64,000 nt of DNA from Sinosporangium album. Lineage in GTDB: Bacteria; Actinomycetota; Actinomycetes; Streptosporangiales; Streptosporangiaceae. A model generated the notes under the pieces. That model saw nothing but the letters and a program-made list of their open reading frames with translations. It was not told the origin of the DNA and made no database searches. The number at the start of each line of letters is the position of its first letter. Within the stretch, counting starts at the first letter, position 1. Location of the stretch: positions 310,001 through 374,000 of the forward strand of contig NZ_FNCN01000001.1 of the NCBI RefSeq assembly GCF_900100605.1, read 5' to 3'. The position numbers were made by a program, and so were the translations under genes. This document shows positions 25,719 to 35,714 of this stretch, one piece after another.

Positions 25719-27305
25719 TCAGTCCCGCTCCAGGGTGGCCTCCTCGAAGTCGAGTTCCTGCATGACGCGCCGGAGCACCTCGTCGTCGATGCGGCGTTCG
25801 TCGCGGAGCCGTACGAGCACGTCGCGCTCGGCCTGCAGCATCTCGCGCCGCAGCCGCCGGTAGACCGTGCTCGGGGTCTCCTCCCCCGCCGGTCCCGTGC
25901 CGCCGCCGAGCCGCTCCCAGGCGTGCAGGGCGCGGCGTTCGGCGCGCGTGCGCAGGTGGTCGACCACCTCCGCGTGCACGTCGGAGACGCCGTTCCTGGT
26001 GAGCTCCTCCAGGGTGGCCAGAGCCTGCTCCGCGGCGGCCTGCTGGGCGGCGGCCTCGGCCAGGTTGTCCTCGTACACCTCCCGATCGGCGGTCACGCCA
26101 AGCCTGCGGATCACCCTCGGGAAGGTGAGCCCGTGGACGAGCAGCGTCGCCACGACGGTGGTGAAGGTCAGGAAGAGCAGCAGGTCGCGTTCGGGGAAGC
26201 CGGCGGGCATGGCGAACGCCGCGGCCAGGGACACCACCCCGCGCATGCCCGCCCACGAGATCACGCCGACGTGCTGCCAGGGCGGTGAGGGGTCGATGTC
26301 ACGGATCTTGCGGGAGAGCCGGCGCGGCAGGTAGGTGCCCGGTATGACCCAGACGACCCGGGCGACCACCGCCGCCGCGTAGACGGCGAGCGCGTAGGCC
26401 GCGAGCGTCCACGCGCTATGCCCCGACAGCCCCTCCATGATCGGCTTGACCTGCAGCCCGATCAGTGCGAAGACGACCGCCTCCAGCACGAAGGTGATCA
26501 CTTTCCACACGGCATCGGAGATCAACCGGGTGCCGAAGCCGCTGCGGGGCATCCGGTGGCCGAGGTAGAGGCCGACGATCACGACGGCGATGACGCCCGA
26601 GGAGTGGAGCAGCTCGGCGGCCACGTAGGCGGCGAACGGCACGAGCAGCATGACGGTGTTCTCCACGAGCGGATCGCGGAGACGCGCGAGTATCCAGGTC
26701 AGGGGGATGGCGATGGCGAACCCCACCGCCACTCCCCCGACCGACGACAGCACGAACTGGGAGACCGCGCCGAGCATGCTGATGCCCTGGCCCATCACCG
26801 CGCCGACCGCGACGCGGTAGGCGGTCAGAGCGGTCGCGTCGTTGAACAGGCTCTCGCCCACCAGGATCGTGATCAGGCGGCGGGGAAGCCGCAGCCTGCG
26901 CGCCACGGCCACCGCCGCCACCGCGTCGGGCGGCGCCACGATCGCGCCGAGGGCGAACGCGGCGGCGAGCGGCAACCCGGGCAGGAGCCAGTGCACCACC
27001 AGTCCGACGACGAACATGCTGAACAGCACGAGCCCGACCGACAGCAGGCCGACGGCCCGCCTGACGTCGCGAAGGCGCAGGTAGGAGCTGTCCAGCGCGG
27101 AGGAGTAGAGCAGCGGCGGCAGGAAGACCAGCAGGATCAGCTCGGGGTCGATCTCGTAGGCCGGAACGCCCGGCACGAACGAGACCAGCAGCCCGGCCAG
27201 CACCAGAAGCAGCGGCCCGGGCAGGTCGCGCCTGCGGGCGAAGCCCGCCACCGCGACCGCCCCGACGGGGAGCAGGAGAAGCTGAAGCGCGGTCGTCGTG
27301 TTCAC
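25719..27305 (-). CDS. Na+/H+ antiporter (CPA1/NhaP type)
   Basis: 528 aa, GTG start. About 12 helices in residues 1-400, containing FLPPLLYSSALD (60-71), the APPDAVAAVAV and GESLFNDATALT ion-binding segments (Asp-rich pair, with the ND motif), then a cytoplasmic tail with a coiled coil (410-528). Exchanges Na+ or K+ for protons at the cell membrane. Converges with the UBP zinc-finger gene. A degenerate GGTCGC repeat (25680-25730) covers the 3' end. Confidence 0.9.
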   Translation of the reverse strand: MNTTTALQLLLLPVGAVAVAGFARRRDLPGPLLLVLAGLLVSFVPGVPAYEIDPELILLVFLPPLLYSSALDSSYLRLRDVRRAVGLLSVGLVLFSMFVVGLVVHWLLPGLPLAAAFALGAIVAPPDAVAAVAVARRLRLPRRLITILVGESLFNDATALTAYRVAVGAVMGQGISMLGAVSQFVLSSVGGVAVGFAIAIPLTWILARLRDPLVENTVMLLVPFAAYVAAELLHSSGVIAVVIVGLYLGHRMPRSGFGTRLISDAVWKVITFVLEAVVFALIGLQVKPIMEGLSGHSAWTLAAYALAVYAAAVVARVVWVIPGTYLPRRLSRKIRDIDPSPPWQHVGVISWAGMRGVVSLAAAFAMPAGFPERDLLLFLTFTTVVATLLVHGLTFPRVIRRLGVTADREVYEDNLAEAAAQQAAAEQALATLEELTRNGVSDVHAEVVDHLRTRAERRALHAWERLGGGTGPAGEETPSTVYRRLRREMLQAERDVLVRLRDERRIDDEVLRRVMQELDFEEATLERD

Positions 27306-27394
27306 GCTTCCCCCTGAACTCGGCCCATGGCCGCGACAGGCCCTCGCACAGGGTTCAGCGTACGGCGTGCGCGGCGGTGAGCCGCGCGTCGCCC

Positions 27395-28909
27395 CTACCA
27401 GTCGTGGCGTTCGCCCCTCCGGCGGCGCTCGCCCCGGCGCTCACCGCGCCCCCCGCGCCCCCCGCGCTCGCCTCGCGGTTCGGGCGCCTGGTCGTAGCCC
27501 GGCTCGTCGTACTGCCGGTCGTAGCCGGGGTCGCCGTAGCCGCCGTGCTCCTGCTCGGGGCGCATGCGCTCCCCCGTCGTGTACATCTGGTCGGGCACGT
27601 AAGGGCGGGGCATGTGCGTGTCGATGTCGGGCTGCGCGTAGTCCGCCCCTCCCGGGTGGCGCATCCCGAGCGGGTCCACGGCGTCGAGGGGCCCGCCCTG
27701 CGACCCGTAGGCCTGGGCCTGCGGCCCCGCCGCGCCGTATGGGTCGGCGGGCACGCCGTACGGATCGGGCGGGACGCCGTGCTGGTGCGGCTGCCCGTAG
27801 GAGCCGCCGGCGTCGGTGCCGTACTGCCGGCCGGGGTAGGCGTCGGACGGCTCGGGTCGGCGGCGTCGGCCGTAGGTCTCGGAGGTGCCGGGGTCGCCAG
27901 GGCCGTAGTGCTGCTGTTGGGCGTAGGCGTCGGCCCCGTAGCCGTCGCCCGCGTAGCCGTCGGACGCGTAGGGATCGGCGGCGTACGGCTCCGCGGGGGC
28001 CTCGGCCCGCGCCCCCCGGGGGGTGCCGTAGGTCGTGCCGGCGAACGGGTCGGCGGCCTGGTCGGCACGGGGCCGGGCGGCGTAGGGGTCGGCGGACTGC
28101 CCGCCGAGGCCCGGATAGGAGTCCCCGGGGCCGCCGTAGGGGTCGGCCTGCCGGCCGTAGGGGTCGGGCGCCTGCCTGCCGGGCATGTCGTAGGGCTCGT
28201 CCGCCGCGGGACGCTGCTGCGGGGGCGTGCCGTAGGAGCCGGTGTGCGGTCCGCTGAGGGGCTGGGAGCCGTAGCCGGGGTCGGCGGCGTGGGCGGGCTG
28301 GGCGGACTGGGCGGACTGCGCGGCGAAGCCGTGGGGGTCGGTGCGCGGCGGGGCGCTCGCGGCGGGTGACCTGAAGGGGCCGCCCGGCATCTGGTAGACG
28401 GGCTCGGCGTCGGCCTGGCCGTACGGCAGGGCGTCGCCGACGATCATGTTCTCCCTGGGCACGACCTCGCCGGGCCCCGGATAGCCGCCGACGGGCCTCT
28501 CCGCGCCGCGGGCGACCAGCACGTCGTTGGGGCCGACCGTGGGCGCCGAGCGCTCCTCCACCGCCGGCGAGACCTGCGTCTCGGCGTCATAGTGCCCCTG
28601 AGGCGGGCCTTCGGGCCGCACATACTGCCCGGTGCCGGGGTAGCCGCCCTCCTCCGCGTAACCGCCGTCCTCGCCCTCTTCGGGCGCTACGCCGGACGCT
28701 TCGGCGAACCCCTCGTCGAGCGTGTCGAGAAGGCGGTCGACGTCCTCCAGAGGCATACGGAAGCTCGCGGTGCACATCTCGCCTCGCCATAGGCTGAGCA
28801 CCAGCGTGCCTTCGTGCCAGGTCACCCGGAGCACGCGCTCCTGACCTCGTGCGTCGAAGAACACCTCACCGAACGATGGCAACGGGACAACTTCCGACAT
28901 GGCAGACAT
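27395..28909 (-). CDS. Actinobacterial protein with N-terminal conserved domain and disordered Pro/Tyr/Gly-rich RGG tail
   Basis: 504 aa. Residues 1-75 are a conserved compact domain (LPSFGEVFFDARGQERVLRVTWHEGTLVLSLWRGE...RLLDTLDEG). From residue 80 to 480 the chain is low-complexity with many PYG/DPYG units, so it is disordered. The last 25 residues are an Arg/Gly tail with RGERGGRGGRGERR, which in other proteins binds RNA or DNA. It is divergent from the DinG-like helicase gene, as is common in relatives, so a nucleic-acid role is possible. No known enzyme motif. Confidence 0.75.
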   Translation of the reverse strand: MSAMSEVVPLPSFGEVFFDARGQERVLRVTWHEGTLVLSLWRGEMCTASFRMPLEDVDRLLDTLDEGFAEASGVAPEEGEDGGYAEEGGYPGTGQYVRPEGPPQGHYDAETQVSPAVEERSAPTVGPNDVLVARGAERPVGGYPGPGEVVPRENMIVGDALPYGQADAEPVYQMPGGPFRSPAASAPPRTDPHGFAAQSAQSAQPAHAADPGYGSQPLSGPHTGSYGTPPQQRPAADEPYDMPGRQAPDPYGRQADPYGGPGDSYPGLGGQSADPYAARPRADQAADPFAGTTYGTPRGARAEAPAEPYAADPYASDGYAGDGYGADAYAQQQHYGPGDPGTSETYGRRRRPEPSDAYPGRQYGTDAGGSYGQPHQHGVPPDPYGVPADPYGAAGPQAQAYGSQGGPLDAVDPLGMRHPGGADYAQPDIDTHMPRPYVPDQMYTTGERMRPEQEHGGYGDPGYDRQYDEPGYDQAPEPRGERGGRGGRGERRGERRRRGERHDW

Positions 28910-29164
28910 AGTGCTTTAACCAGCCTTTATTCGTCCACTCGACCCCGGCGAACCCTACCGAACCGGTCTTTCGATCCCCATCCCCGAACCCCGAACGACC
29001 ACGAGTGGAAGATCTTAATCCGACCATTCTTCCCGGGTCGCGGAGACGGCACCGCCAGTGTGCCACGCAACATAGCCCTCCGGTTCCGGAATGCCGGTAT
29101 GCATCCGCTCGACGACTCCCCGCGCGGCCTCGAACGGCCCCGGAAGAGGGTACCGTTTGCTGTC

Positions 29165-31192
29165 GTGCCCGACGAGAACTCCGCCGACGAAACCCCCACC
29201 GGTCCCCCCGCGACCGCCCCCGCGGACCTCCCCGGGGCGGACCTCCCCGGGGTCGAGGAGCTGCTCGACGCGGCGGTCGGCTCCCTCGGCGGCAGCGAGC
29301 GGCCCGGCCAGCTCGCCATGGCCCGCTCGGTCACCCGGGCGCTCGCCGAAGGCGAGCACCTCGCCGTCCAGGCGGGCACCGGCACCGGCAAGTCCCTCGC
29401 CTACCTCGTGCCCGCCGTGCGCCACGCCGTGGCCGAGCGCGAGGCGGTCGTGGTCTCCACCGCCACCATCGCGCTCCAGCGGCAGCTCGTCGACCGCGAC
29501 CTGCCGCGCCTGCGCGAGGCGCTCGACGGGCTCCTGCCCCGCGACATCTCCTTCGCCATCCTCAAGGGCCGCCGCAACTACCTGTGCCGCCACAAGGCGG
29601 CGGCCGGGTTCCCCGACGACGAGCCGGACCAGCTCTTCGACGCGCGTGAGGTCGGCGTCACCGGGCGCATGGTGCAGCGCATCCAGGAGTGGGCGGACGA
29701 GACCGAGACCGGCGACCGCGACGAGCTCGTGCCCGGCGTCAACGAGCAGGCGTGGCGGCAGTTCTCCGTCAGCGCCAAGGAGTGCCTCGGGGCGCAGCGC
29801 TGCCCGAGCGGCGCTGAGTGCTTCACCGAGCTGGCACGCCAGCGGGCCGGCGAGTCCGACATCGTCGTCACCAACCACGCCCTGCTCGCCATCGACGCGA
29901 TGGAGGAGTTCGCCGTCCTGCCCGAGCACGGCGCCGTCGTGGTCGACGAGGCCCACGAGCTGGTCGACCGGGTCACCTCCATCGTCACCGACGAGCTGTC
30001 GGAGGCCGGCGTGGCCCTCGCCGTACGGCGGATCGCCCGGCTCGTCGACCAGCCGCTCGCCGACCGCCTGCAGGAGGCGGGCGAGGACCTGAAGGCGCTG
30101 CTCGCCGCCGCGCCCGCCGGACGCGTCGATGAGCTGCCCGAAGTGCTCGGCGCGACCCTCGCCCTCGTCCGCGACGCCGCGCGGGTGTGCGTGACCGCGC
30201 TCGGCCCCCGCGGTGCCGACAAGGACGACCCCGACTCCGCCGCGGCACGCAAGATCGCCTTCACCGCCCTGGACGAGGTGCACGACACCGCCGTGCGCAT
30301 GCTGGAGGCCTTCGGCCACGCCGACGAGGTCGACCGGGCCGACGTGGTCTGGCTGGAGGCCGGCACCGACCGGCGGCCCCCCACCCTCAAGGTCGCGCCC
30401 CTCACCGTCGGCGGCATGCTCCGCGACACGCTCTTCGGCGACCGCACCGTGGTGCTCACCTCCGCCACGCTGGCCCTCGGCGGCACGTTCGACGGGCTCG
30501 CCCGGCAGTGGGGGCTGCCCGACGGCCACTGGACCGGTCTCGACGTCGGTTCGCCGTTCGACCACGCGCGCAGCGGCATCCTCTACACCGCCCGCCACCT
30601 GCCCCAGCCCGGCCGCGACGGCCTCCCCCAGGCATACCTCGACGAGATCGCCGAGCTCGTCGAGGCGGCCGGCGGGCGCACCCTCGGCCTGTTCTCCTCG
30701 ATGCGCGCCGCGCGCGCCGCGGCCGACGCCCTCGGCGACCGGCTCGGCGTGCCCCTGCTGTGCCAGGGCGACGACTCGACCTCGCTCCTGGTCAAGGAGT
30801 TCGCCGAGGACGAGGAGACCTGCCTGTTCGGCACCCTGTCCCTCTGGCAGGGCGTCGACGTCCCGGGCCCCTCGCTGCGGCTGGTGATCATCGACCGCAT
30901 CCCGTTCCCGCGGCCCGACGACCCGCTCACCTCCGCGCGCCAGCGCCACGTCGCCGCCAAGGGCGGCAACGGCTTCATGGCGGTCGCCGCCACCCACGCC
31001 GCCCTCCTACTCGCCCAGGGCGCCGGCCGCCTGCTGCGCTCCCAGACCGACAAGGGCGTCATCGCCGTCCTCGACCCGCGCTTCAGCACCGCCCGCTACG
31101 CGAGTTTCCTGCGCGACTCACTCCCGCCCTACTGGACCACCGCCGACCCCGACGTCGCCCGCGCGGCCCTCAAACGCCTCCGCGACTCCTGA
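29165..31192 (+). CDS. dinG: DinG-like ATP-dependent DNA helicase
   Basis: 675 aa superfamily 2 (XPD/DinG) helicase from GTG 29165; a TACCGT hexamer lies eight bases before it, and an earlier in-frame ATG (29099) encodes unconserved residues. Walker A AGTGTGKS is at 70-77, four iron-sulfur cysteines Cys141, Cys207, Cys213 and Cys219, and DEAH at 261-264. Motif VI is in the ALLLAQGAGRLLRS segment near the end. It unwinds DNA with 5'-to-3' polarity in characterized relatives and helps at forks or R-loops. The 3' end overlaps the decayed ATPase by 64 bases. Confidence 0.9.
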   Translation: MPDENSADETPTGPPATAPADLPGADLPGVEELLDAAVGSLGGSERPGQLAMARSVTRALAEGEHLAVQAGTGTGKSLAYLVPAVRHAVAEREAVVVSTATIALQRQLVDRDLPRLREALDGLLPRDISFAILKGRRNYLCRHKAAAGFPDDEPDQLFDAREVGVTGRMVQRIQEWADETETGDRDELVPGVNEQAWRQFSVSAKECLGAQRCPSGAECFTELARQRAGESDIVVTNHALLAIDAMEEFAVLPEHGAVVVDEAHELVDRVTSIVTDELSEAGVALAVRRIARLVDQPLADRLQEAGEDLKALLAAAPAGRVDELPEVLGATLALVRDAARVCVTALGPRGADKDDPDSAAARKIAFTALDEVHDTAVRMLEAFGHADEVDRADVVWLEAGTDRRPPTLKVAPLTVGGMLRDTLFGDRTVVLTSATLALGGTFDGLARQWGLPDGHWTGLDVGSPFDHARSGILYTARHLPQPGRDGLPQAYLDEIAELVEAAGGRTLGLFSSMRAARAAADALGDRLGVPLLCQGDDSTSLLVKEFAEDEETCLFGTLSLWQGVDVPGPSLRLVIIDRIPFPRPDDPLTSARQRHVAAKGGNGFMAVAATHAALLLAQGAGRLLRSQTDKGVIAVLDPRFSTARYASFLRDSLPPYWTTADPDVARAALKRLRDS

Positions 31193-31680
31193 CCTCGCCC
31201 GCCCCATAGAGCCCCCGCCGGATCGACGAGCCGCACCGAGTCGTCCCCGGCCGCCAGCTCCCGCAGCTCCTCGTCGAACCCTGCCCCGCCGTAGCACACC
31301 AGCGTGGCCCCCTCCGCGTCCACCTTGCCCCGAGCGAGCAGCTCCCGCGCACGCCGGAGCCGCTCCACGTGGCGTAGGCCCATGACCTCCCCCCACTTGG
31401 CCTCTCCGAGAGACAAGAGGCGGCGGCGCTCACCGGGCCACTCCGGCGAGAAGACCGCGACATCCACCTCGATCTGCGTGCGGTTGACCTGATCCGGCAC
31501 CACACCGGCGGACACCTCTCCCACCGGCCCACCGAGGACCTCGCCGTACTGCAGAGCCCAGTCGCGGCAGAGCTGCTCGAAATGCGGCCCGACCACCTGG
31601 GACAGGAAGCGCGCTTTCGCGCCTCGCCACACCTGCTCTGCTCGGCCGAGGTCGAGGGCAATCCACTTTACTTTAGTGCT
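31129..31680 (-). pseudogene. Remnant of a DUF234-type AAA ATPase (C-terminal nuclease-like domain)
   Basis: In frame from GTG 31632 or earlier: KVKWIALDLGRAEQVWRGAK, then FLSQVVGPHFEQLCRDWALQ, EVDVAVFSP and SLGEAKWGEV. This is the C-terminal part (PD-(D/E)xK-like, with E-V-D and G-E-A-K) of DUF234 ATPases, which are normally about 450 residues with an N-terminal AAA domain. Here only about 170 residues survive; similarity ends near 31680, where the GDSL gene begins. The 3' end overlaps dinG. Possibly still translated from GTG 31632, but most likely a relic. Confidence 0.7.
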
Positions 31681-31710
31681 TGACGACGGCGTGTCGTCAT
31701 GTCGCCGCGG

Positions 31711-32472
31711 TCAGGGCCATTCGGTCAGGTGGGGGCGCTTCGGGGGGAGGCCGTCGCCGGAGGAGGTGCCGCGCAGGCGGCGGCCGACCCAGGGCAGCAG
31801 GTGTTCGCGGGCCCAGCGGGCGTCGTCGGCGCGGCGGGCGGCCGGGGTGACGGGTGCCGCGTGGGGCCAGGTCATGCGCCATTCGCCGCCGTCCGGGACG
31901 CCGAGGGCGGCGAGCACCTTGGCGGCGACGAGGCGGTGGCCGACCTCGTTGAGGTGGAGCCGGTCGGCGTTCCAGGCCCGCCAGTCGCGCAGGCCCTGCA
32001 TGGACCACAGGTCGACGAGGCGGCAGCCGTACAGGTCGGCGAGGGATCGGATGTGCAGGTAGTAGGTGGCGAACTTGCCCCGGGCGCGGCCGAGGAGGGG
32101 GCTGTCGCGAGGGTCGACCCCGGTGAACAGCACCACGTCGGCGCCCGTGGCGCGCAGGTCGCGGATGGCCCGGGCCAGCCTGCCCGCCATCGCGTCGGGG
32201 TCGCTGCCGGGCCGGAGCAGGTCGTTGTTGCCGGCGCAGAGGCTGACCAGGTCGGGGCGCATCTCCACGGCGAGCGGCACCTGGTCGTCGACGACCTGGT
32301 CGAGCAGCTTTCCGCGGACGGCGAGGTTGGCGTAGCGGAAGCCGGGCGTCAGCGAGGCGAGGTGGTCGGCGACGCGGTCGGCCCACCCCCGGTAGGCGCC
32401 GTCGGGCCCCTCGTCGCTGAGTCCCTCGGTGAAGCTGTCGCCGATTGCCGCGAACGAGCCGTAGGAGGTCAC
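31711..32472 (-). CDS. SGNH/GDSL hydrolase
   Basis: 253 aa from GTG 32472, which overlaps the aroQ stop (GTGA). Block I GDSF (residues 10-13, with nucleophile Ser), block III GxND in CAGNND (near 84-88), and block V DRLHLN (catalytic Asp and His near 167-172) are present, typical of SGNH esterases. No signal peptide. It is the last gene of the shikimate operon, coupled to aroQ, which is not a usual place for this gene; a metabolic link is not evident. Confidence 0.85.
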   Translation of the reverse strand: MTSYGSFAAIGDSFTEGLSDEGPDGAYRGWADRVADHLASLTPGFRYANLAVRGKLLDQVVDDQVPLAVEMRPDLVSLCAGNNDLLRPGSDPDAMAGRLARAIRDLRATGADVVLFTGVDPRDSPLLGRARGKFATYYLHIRSLADLYGCRLVDLWSMQGLRDWRAWNADRLHLNEVGHRLVAAKVLAALGVPDGGEWRMTWPHAAPVTPAARRADDARWAREHLLPWVGRRLRGTSSGDGLPPKRPHLTEWP

Positions 32473-32903
32473 GCCTCCATCCCTGCGATGGCCCGCAGGG
32501 CCAGCACGTAGGACTGGAACCCGAAGCCGGCGATGGTGCCGGTGGCGACCGCCGCCACGACCGAGGTGTGGCGGAACTCCTCGCGGGCCGCCGGGTTGGA
32601 GATGTGCACCTCGACCAGCGGCGCGGTGCGCTGGGCGATGGCGTCGCGCAGCGCGTAGGAGTAGTGCGTGAACGCCGCCGGGTTGAGCACCACGGAGATG
32701 CGCAGGTCGGCGGCCTCGTGCAGCCACGAGATCAGCTCGGCCTCGTCGTCGGTCTGCCGCACCTCCGCCGACAGGCCCACCTCGCGCGCGGCCTCACGGC
32801 ACAGCTCGACGAGGTCTTCGAACGTCTGCGAGCCGTAGACGTCGGGCTCGCGGATGCCGAGCCTGCCGAGGTTGGGGCCGTTGAGCACGTAGACGGGTCT
32901 CAT
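32469..32903 (-). CDS. aroQ: Type II 3-dehydroquinate dehydratase
   Basis: 144 aa, the standard length. Carries [18 protein letters not shown] (7-24) with the flexible-loop Arg and Tyr, [17 protein letters not shown] (72-88) and the catalytic His in VEVHISNP. Third step of the shikimate pathway: dehydration of 3-dehydroquinate. ATGA overlaps with aroB upstream and GTGA with the GDSL gene downstream. Confidence 0.95.
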   Translation of the reverse strand: MRPVYVLNGPNLGRLGIREPDVYGSQTFEDLVELCREAAREVGLSAEVRQTDDEAELISWLHEAADLRISVVLNPAAFTHYSYALRDAIAQRTAPLVEVHISNPAAREEFRHTSVVAAVATGTIAGFGFQSYVLALRAIAGMEA

Positions 32904-33976
32904 CGGACGACCTCGCGGTAGGCGGCGAGGAGGAGCTCCTCGGACGGGTTCTCCAGGCGTGCGGGGCGGGCGATGTCGTCGAGGACGACGAACCGGCGGG
33001 TGGCGCCGCGGTTCTTCTTGTCGACGCTCATGTGCTCGGCCAGGGCGGGGAAGGCGTCGGCGCGGTAGGAGGTGGGCAGCCCGACCGAGGTGAGGATGGA
33101 ACGGGTGCGTTCGACCAGGCCGGGCGCGGCGTGGCCGGACAGCTCCGACAGCGCAGCCGCGAACACCATGCCGATCGCGACGGCCTCGCCGTGGCGCATG
33201 CGGTAGTGCTCGACGCGCTCGATCGCGTGGGCCAGCGTGTGGCCGTAGTTGAGGATCTCCCGCAGCCCCGACTCGCGCAGGTCGGCGCCGACGACGTCGG
33301 CCTTCACCCGGACCTTGCGCTCGATCAGCTCGCGGGTGTGGACGCCCTCGGGGTGGCGCGCGCCCACCGGGTCGTCCTCGATCAGTGTGAGGATCACCGG
33401 GTCGGCGATGAAACCGCCCTTGATGATCTCGGCGAGGCCGGCCACGTAATCGGGGCGCGGCACCGAGACGAGCGTGGCGAGGTCGCACAGCACCCCGGCC
33501 GGCGGGTGGAAAGATCCGACGAGGTTCTTGCCCTCGGGCGTGTTGATGCCGGTCTTGCCGCCGACGGCCGCGTCGACCATGGCGAGCAGCGTCGTCGGCA
33601 CCTGCACGACCTTCACGCCGCGCAGCCACGTGGCCGCGACGAATCCGGCGAGGTCGGTCGTCGCGCCCCCGCCGACGCCGACGACGGCGTCGGACCTGGT
33701 GAAGCCGTGGCGGCCGAGCGCCGACCACAGGCCGGCGGCGACCTCGGCGGTCTTGGCCCGCTCGCCGTCGGGCACCGGCAGCGGCACCACGGTGAAACCG
33801 GCCGCCGACAGCGCCCCGCACACCGGGCGGGAGATCTCCGGCAGGGTCTCGGGGTGGATCACGGCGACCGTGCGCGCGCCCACCCCGACGAGCCCGGGCA
33901 GCTCACCGAGGACGCCTGTGCCCACCACCACGTCGTACGGCGGGTCGCCCTTGACGGTGATCCGGGTCGCGGTCAC
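32900..33976 (-). CDS. aroB: 3-dehydroquinate synthase
   Basis: 358 aa, GTG start not needed; ATG at 33976 ([19 protein letters not shown]). NAD-binding [17 protein letters not shown] (near 100-116), [19 protein letters not shown] (near 126-144) and zinc ligands within [11 protein letters not shown] (His-rich) are all present. Makes dehydroquinate from DAHP. Overlaps aroK by four bases and aroQ by four bases. Confidence 0.95.
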   Translation of the reverse strand: MTATRITVKGDPPYDVVVGTGVLGELPGLVGVGARTVAVIHPETLPEISRPVCGALSAAGFTVVPLPVPDGERAKTAEVAAGLWSALGRHGFTRSDAVVGVGGGATTDLAGFVAATWLRGVKVVQVPTTLLAMVDAAVGGKTGINTPEGKNLVGSFHPPAGVLCDLATLVSVPRPDYVAGLAEIIKGGFIADPVILTLIEDDPVGARHPEGVHTRELIERKVRVKADVVGADLRESGLREILNYGHTLAHAIERVEHYRMRHGEAVAIGMVFAAALSELSGHAAPGLVERTRSILTSVGLPTSYRADAFPALAEHMSVDKKNRGATRRFVVLDDIARPARLENPSEELLLAAYREVVR

Positions 33977-34479
33977 AGCCCGGCCTCCTTGACGATCGAG
34001 TCGGCCACCTCGTCGGCCTCGCGTCCCCCGGTGTTCACCCGGACGGTCGCCAGGCCCTCGTAGAGCGGCCGGCGTTCCTCCATGAGCGCGCGCAGCCTGC
34101 TGCGCGGGTTGAGCACGAGCAGCGGCCTCGCCTGCGCCAGGCCGACCCGCTTGACCGCCTCGTCGAGCGGCACCTCCAGGTAGACCACGGTGTGCCCCGC
34201 CAGCAGCTCGCGGGTGCGCTCGCTCAGCACCGCGCCGCCGCCGAGCGACAGGACACCGTCGTGCTCGGCCAGCGCGAGTCTGACGGCCTCCGCTTCAAGG
34301 TCGCGGAACCGCTCCTCGCCGTCCTCGACGAAGATGTCGGACACCGGCTTGCCCGCCGCCGCCTCGATGTCGGCGTCGGTGTCGCGGAACCCCGCGCCGA
34401 GCCGCTCGGCCAGCAGCCTGCCGACCGTCGACTTCCCCGAACCCGGCGGGCCGATCAGCACCGCCCTCGGCGCGGTCAC
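33973..34479 (-). CDS. aroK: Shikimate kinase
   Basis: 168 aa from GTG 34479, which shares GTGA with the aroC stop. Walker [10 protein letters not shown] (residues 9-17), DTDADIE (acidic shikimate-binding Asp pair) and GGGAVLSE (P-loop-adjacent glycine motif) are intact. Phosphorylates shikimate at the 3-hydroxyl. Cytoplasmic; middle gene of the coupled aro operon. Confidence 0.95.
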   Translation of the reverse strand: MTAPRAVLIGPPGSGKSTVGRLLAERLGAGFRDTDADIEAAAGKPVSDIFVEDGEERFRDLEAEAVRLALAEHDGVLSLGGGAVLSERTRELLAGHTVVYLEVPLDEAVKRVGLAQARPLLVLNPRSRLRALMEERRPLYEGLATVRVNTGGREADEVADSIVKEAGL

Positions 34480-35654
34480 TTGATCACCAGGGACGACAGG
34501 TAGCCCGCCACGTTGCGCGCCGTCTCCTCGACCGAGTCGCCGCCGAACTTCTCCGCCGCCGCGTCGGCGAGGACGAGCGCCACCATCGCCTCGGCCACGA
34601 TCGCCGCCGCGGGCACCGCGCACACGTCGCTGCGCTGGTGGATGGCCTTGGCCGACTCGCCGGTCCTGACGTCGATGGTGGACAGCGCCCGCGGCACCGT
34701 GGAGATCGGCTTCATCGCGGCCTGCACCCGCAGCACCTCGCCGTTGGTCATGCCGCCCTCGATGCCGCCGGCCCGGTTGGTGACCCGCCGCACGCCCTCG
34801 GACGTGCCGACGATCTCGTCGTGCGCCGCCGACCCGCGCCGTCTGGCCGTCTCGAACCCGTCGCCGACGCCGACCCCCTTGATCGCCTGAATGCCCATCA
34901 GCGCGCCCGCGAGGCGCGCGTCGAGCCGCCGGTCCCAGTGGACGTAGCTGCCGAGGCCCGGGGGCAGCCCGTAGGCCAGCACCTCGACGACACCGCCGAT
35001 CGTGTCGCCGTCCTTGTGGGCCTGGTCGATCTCCGCGACCATGGCCGCGCTCGCCGCCGCGTCGAAGCAGCGCACCGGGTCGTCGTCGATCGCGGCCTGG
35101 TCGGCGGGGCCGGGCAGCGTGCCGGCGGGGGCGGCCGCCGTGCCGATGGAGACCACATGGCTCACGATCTCGACGCCGATCGCCTGCTTGAGGTAGTTGC
35201 GGGCCACCTGGCCCAGCGCCACCCGCGCCGCGGTCTCACGGGCGCTCGCCCGGTCGAGCACCGGCCTGGCGTCGTCGAATCCGTATTTCTGCATGCCGGC
35301 GAGGTCGGCGTGGCCGGGCCTCGGCCGCGACAGCGGCGCATTGCGGGCCAGGCCCTCGAGCTCCTCGGCGGGGACGGGGTCGGCCGCCATGACGGTCTCC
35401 CACTTGGGCCACTCGCTGTTGCCCACCCGGACCGCGATGGGGGCGCCGAGCGTGCGGCCGTGCCGCACCCCTCCGACGATCGTCACCACGTCCTGCTCGA
35501 ACTTCATCCGTGCCCCGCGGCCATAGCCGAGCCTGCGGCGGCGCAGCGCCTCGGCCAGGTCGGCCGTGGTCACCTCCACCCCGGCGGGCAGCCCTTCAAG
35601 GATCGCGACAAGCTCGGGGCCGTGGGACTCCCCTGCGGTCAACCAGCGCAACAT
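34476..35654 (-). CDS. aroC: Chorismate synthase
   Basis: 392 aa. GESHG (residues 8-12), the [12 protein letters not shown] segment (about 38-50), the [12 protein letters not shown] motif and [10 protein letters not shown] near the end identify it. It needs reduced FMN and eliminates phosphate from EPSP to give chorismate. First aro gene of the coupled group; the A24 peptidase gene lies 60 bases upstream on the same strand, so it may lead the operon. Confidence 0.95.
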   Translation of the reverse strand: MLRWLTAGESHGPELVAILEGLPAGVEVTTADLAEALRRRRLGYGRGARMKFEQDVVTIVGGVRHGRTLGAPIAVRVGNSEWPKWETVMAADPVPAEELEGLARNAPLSRPRPGHADLAGMQKYGFDDARPVLDRASARETAARVALGQVARNYLKQAIGVEIVSHVVSIGTAAAPAGTLPGPADQAAIDDDPVRCFDAAASAAMVAEIDQAHKDGDTIGGVVEVLAYGLPPGLGSYVHWDRRLDARLAGALMGIQAIKGVGVGDGFETARRRGSAAHDEIVGTSEGVRRVTNRAGGIEGGMTNGEVLRVQAAMKPISTVPRALSTIDVRTGESAKAIHQRSDVCAVPAAAIVAEAMVALVLADAAAEKFGGDSVEETARNVAGYLSSLVIK

Positions 35655-35714
35655 GCCCCTAAGTCTTCCATGCGCGGTGCTGTGCGTGCTCCCCGGCCAC
35701 GGGCCGGGGATCTT

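Noticed and set aside
28814-29164. N-terminal extension of the helicase
   Set aside because: Runs through the divergent promoter region, has no conserved residues, and GTG 29165 is placed properly before the helicase domain.
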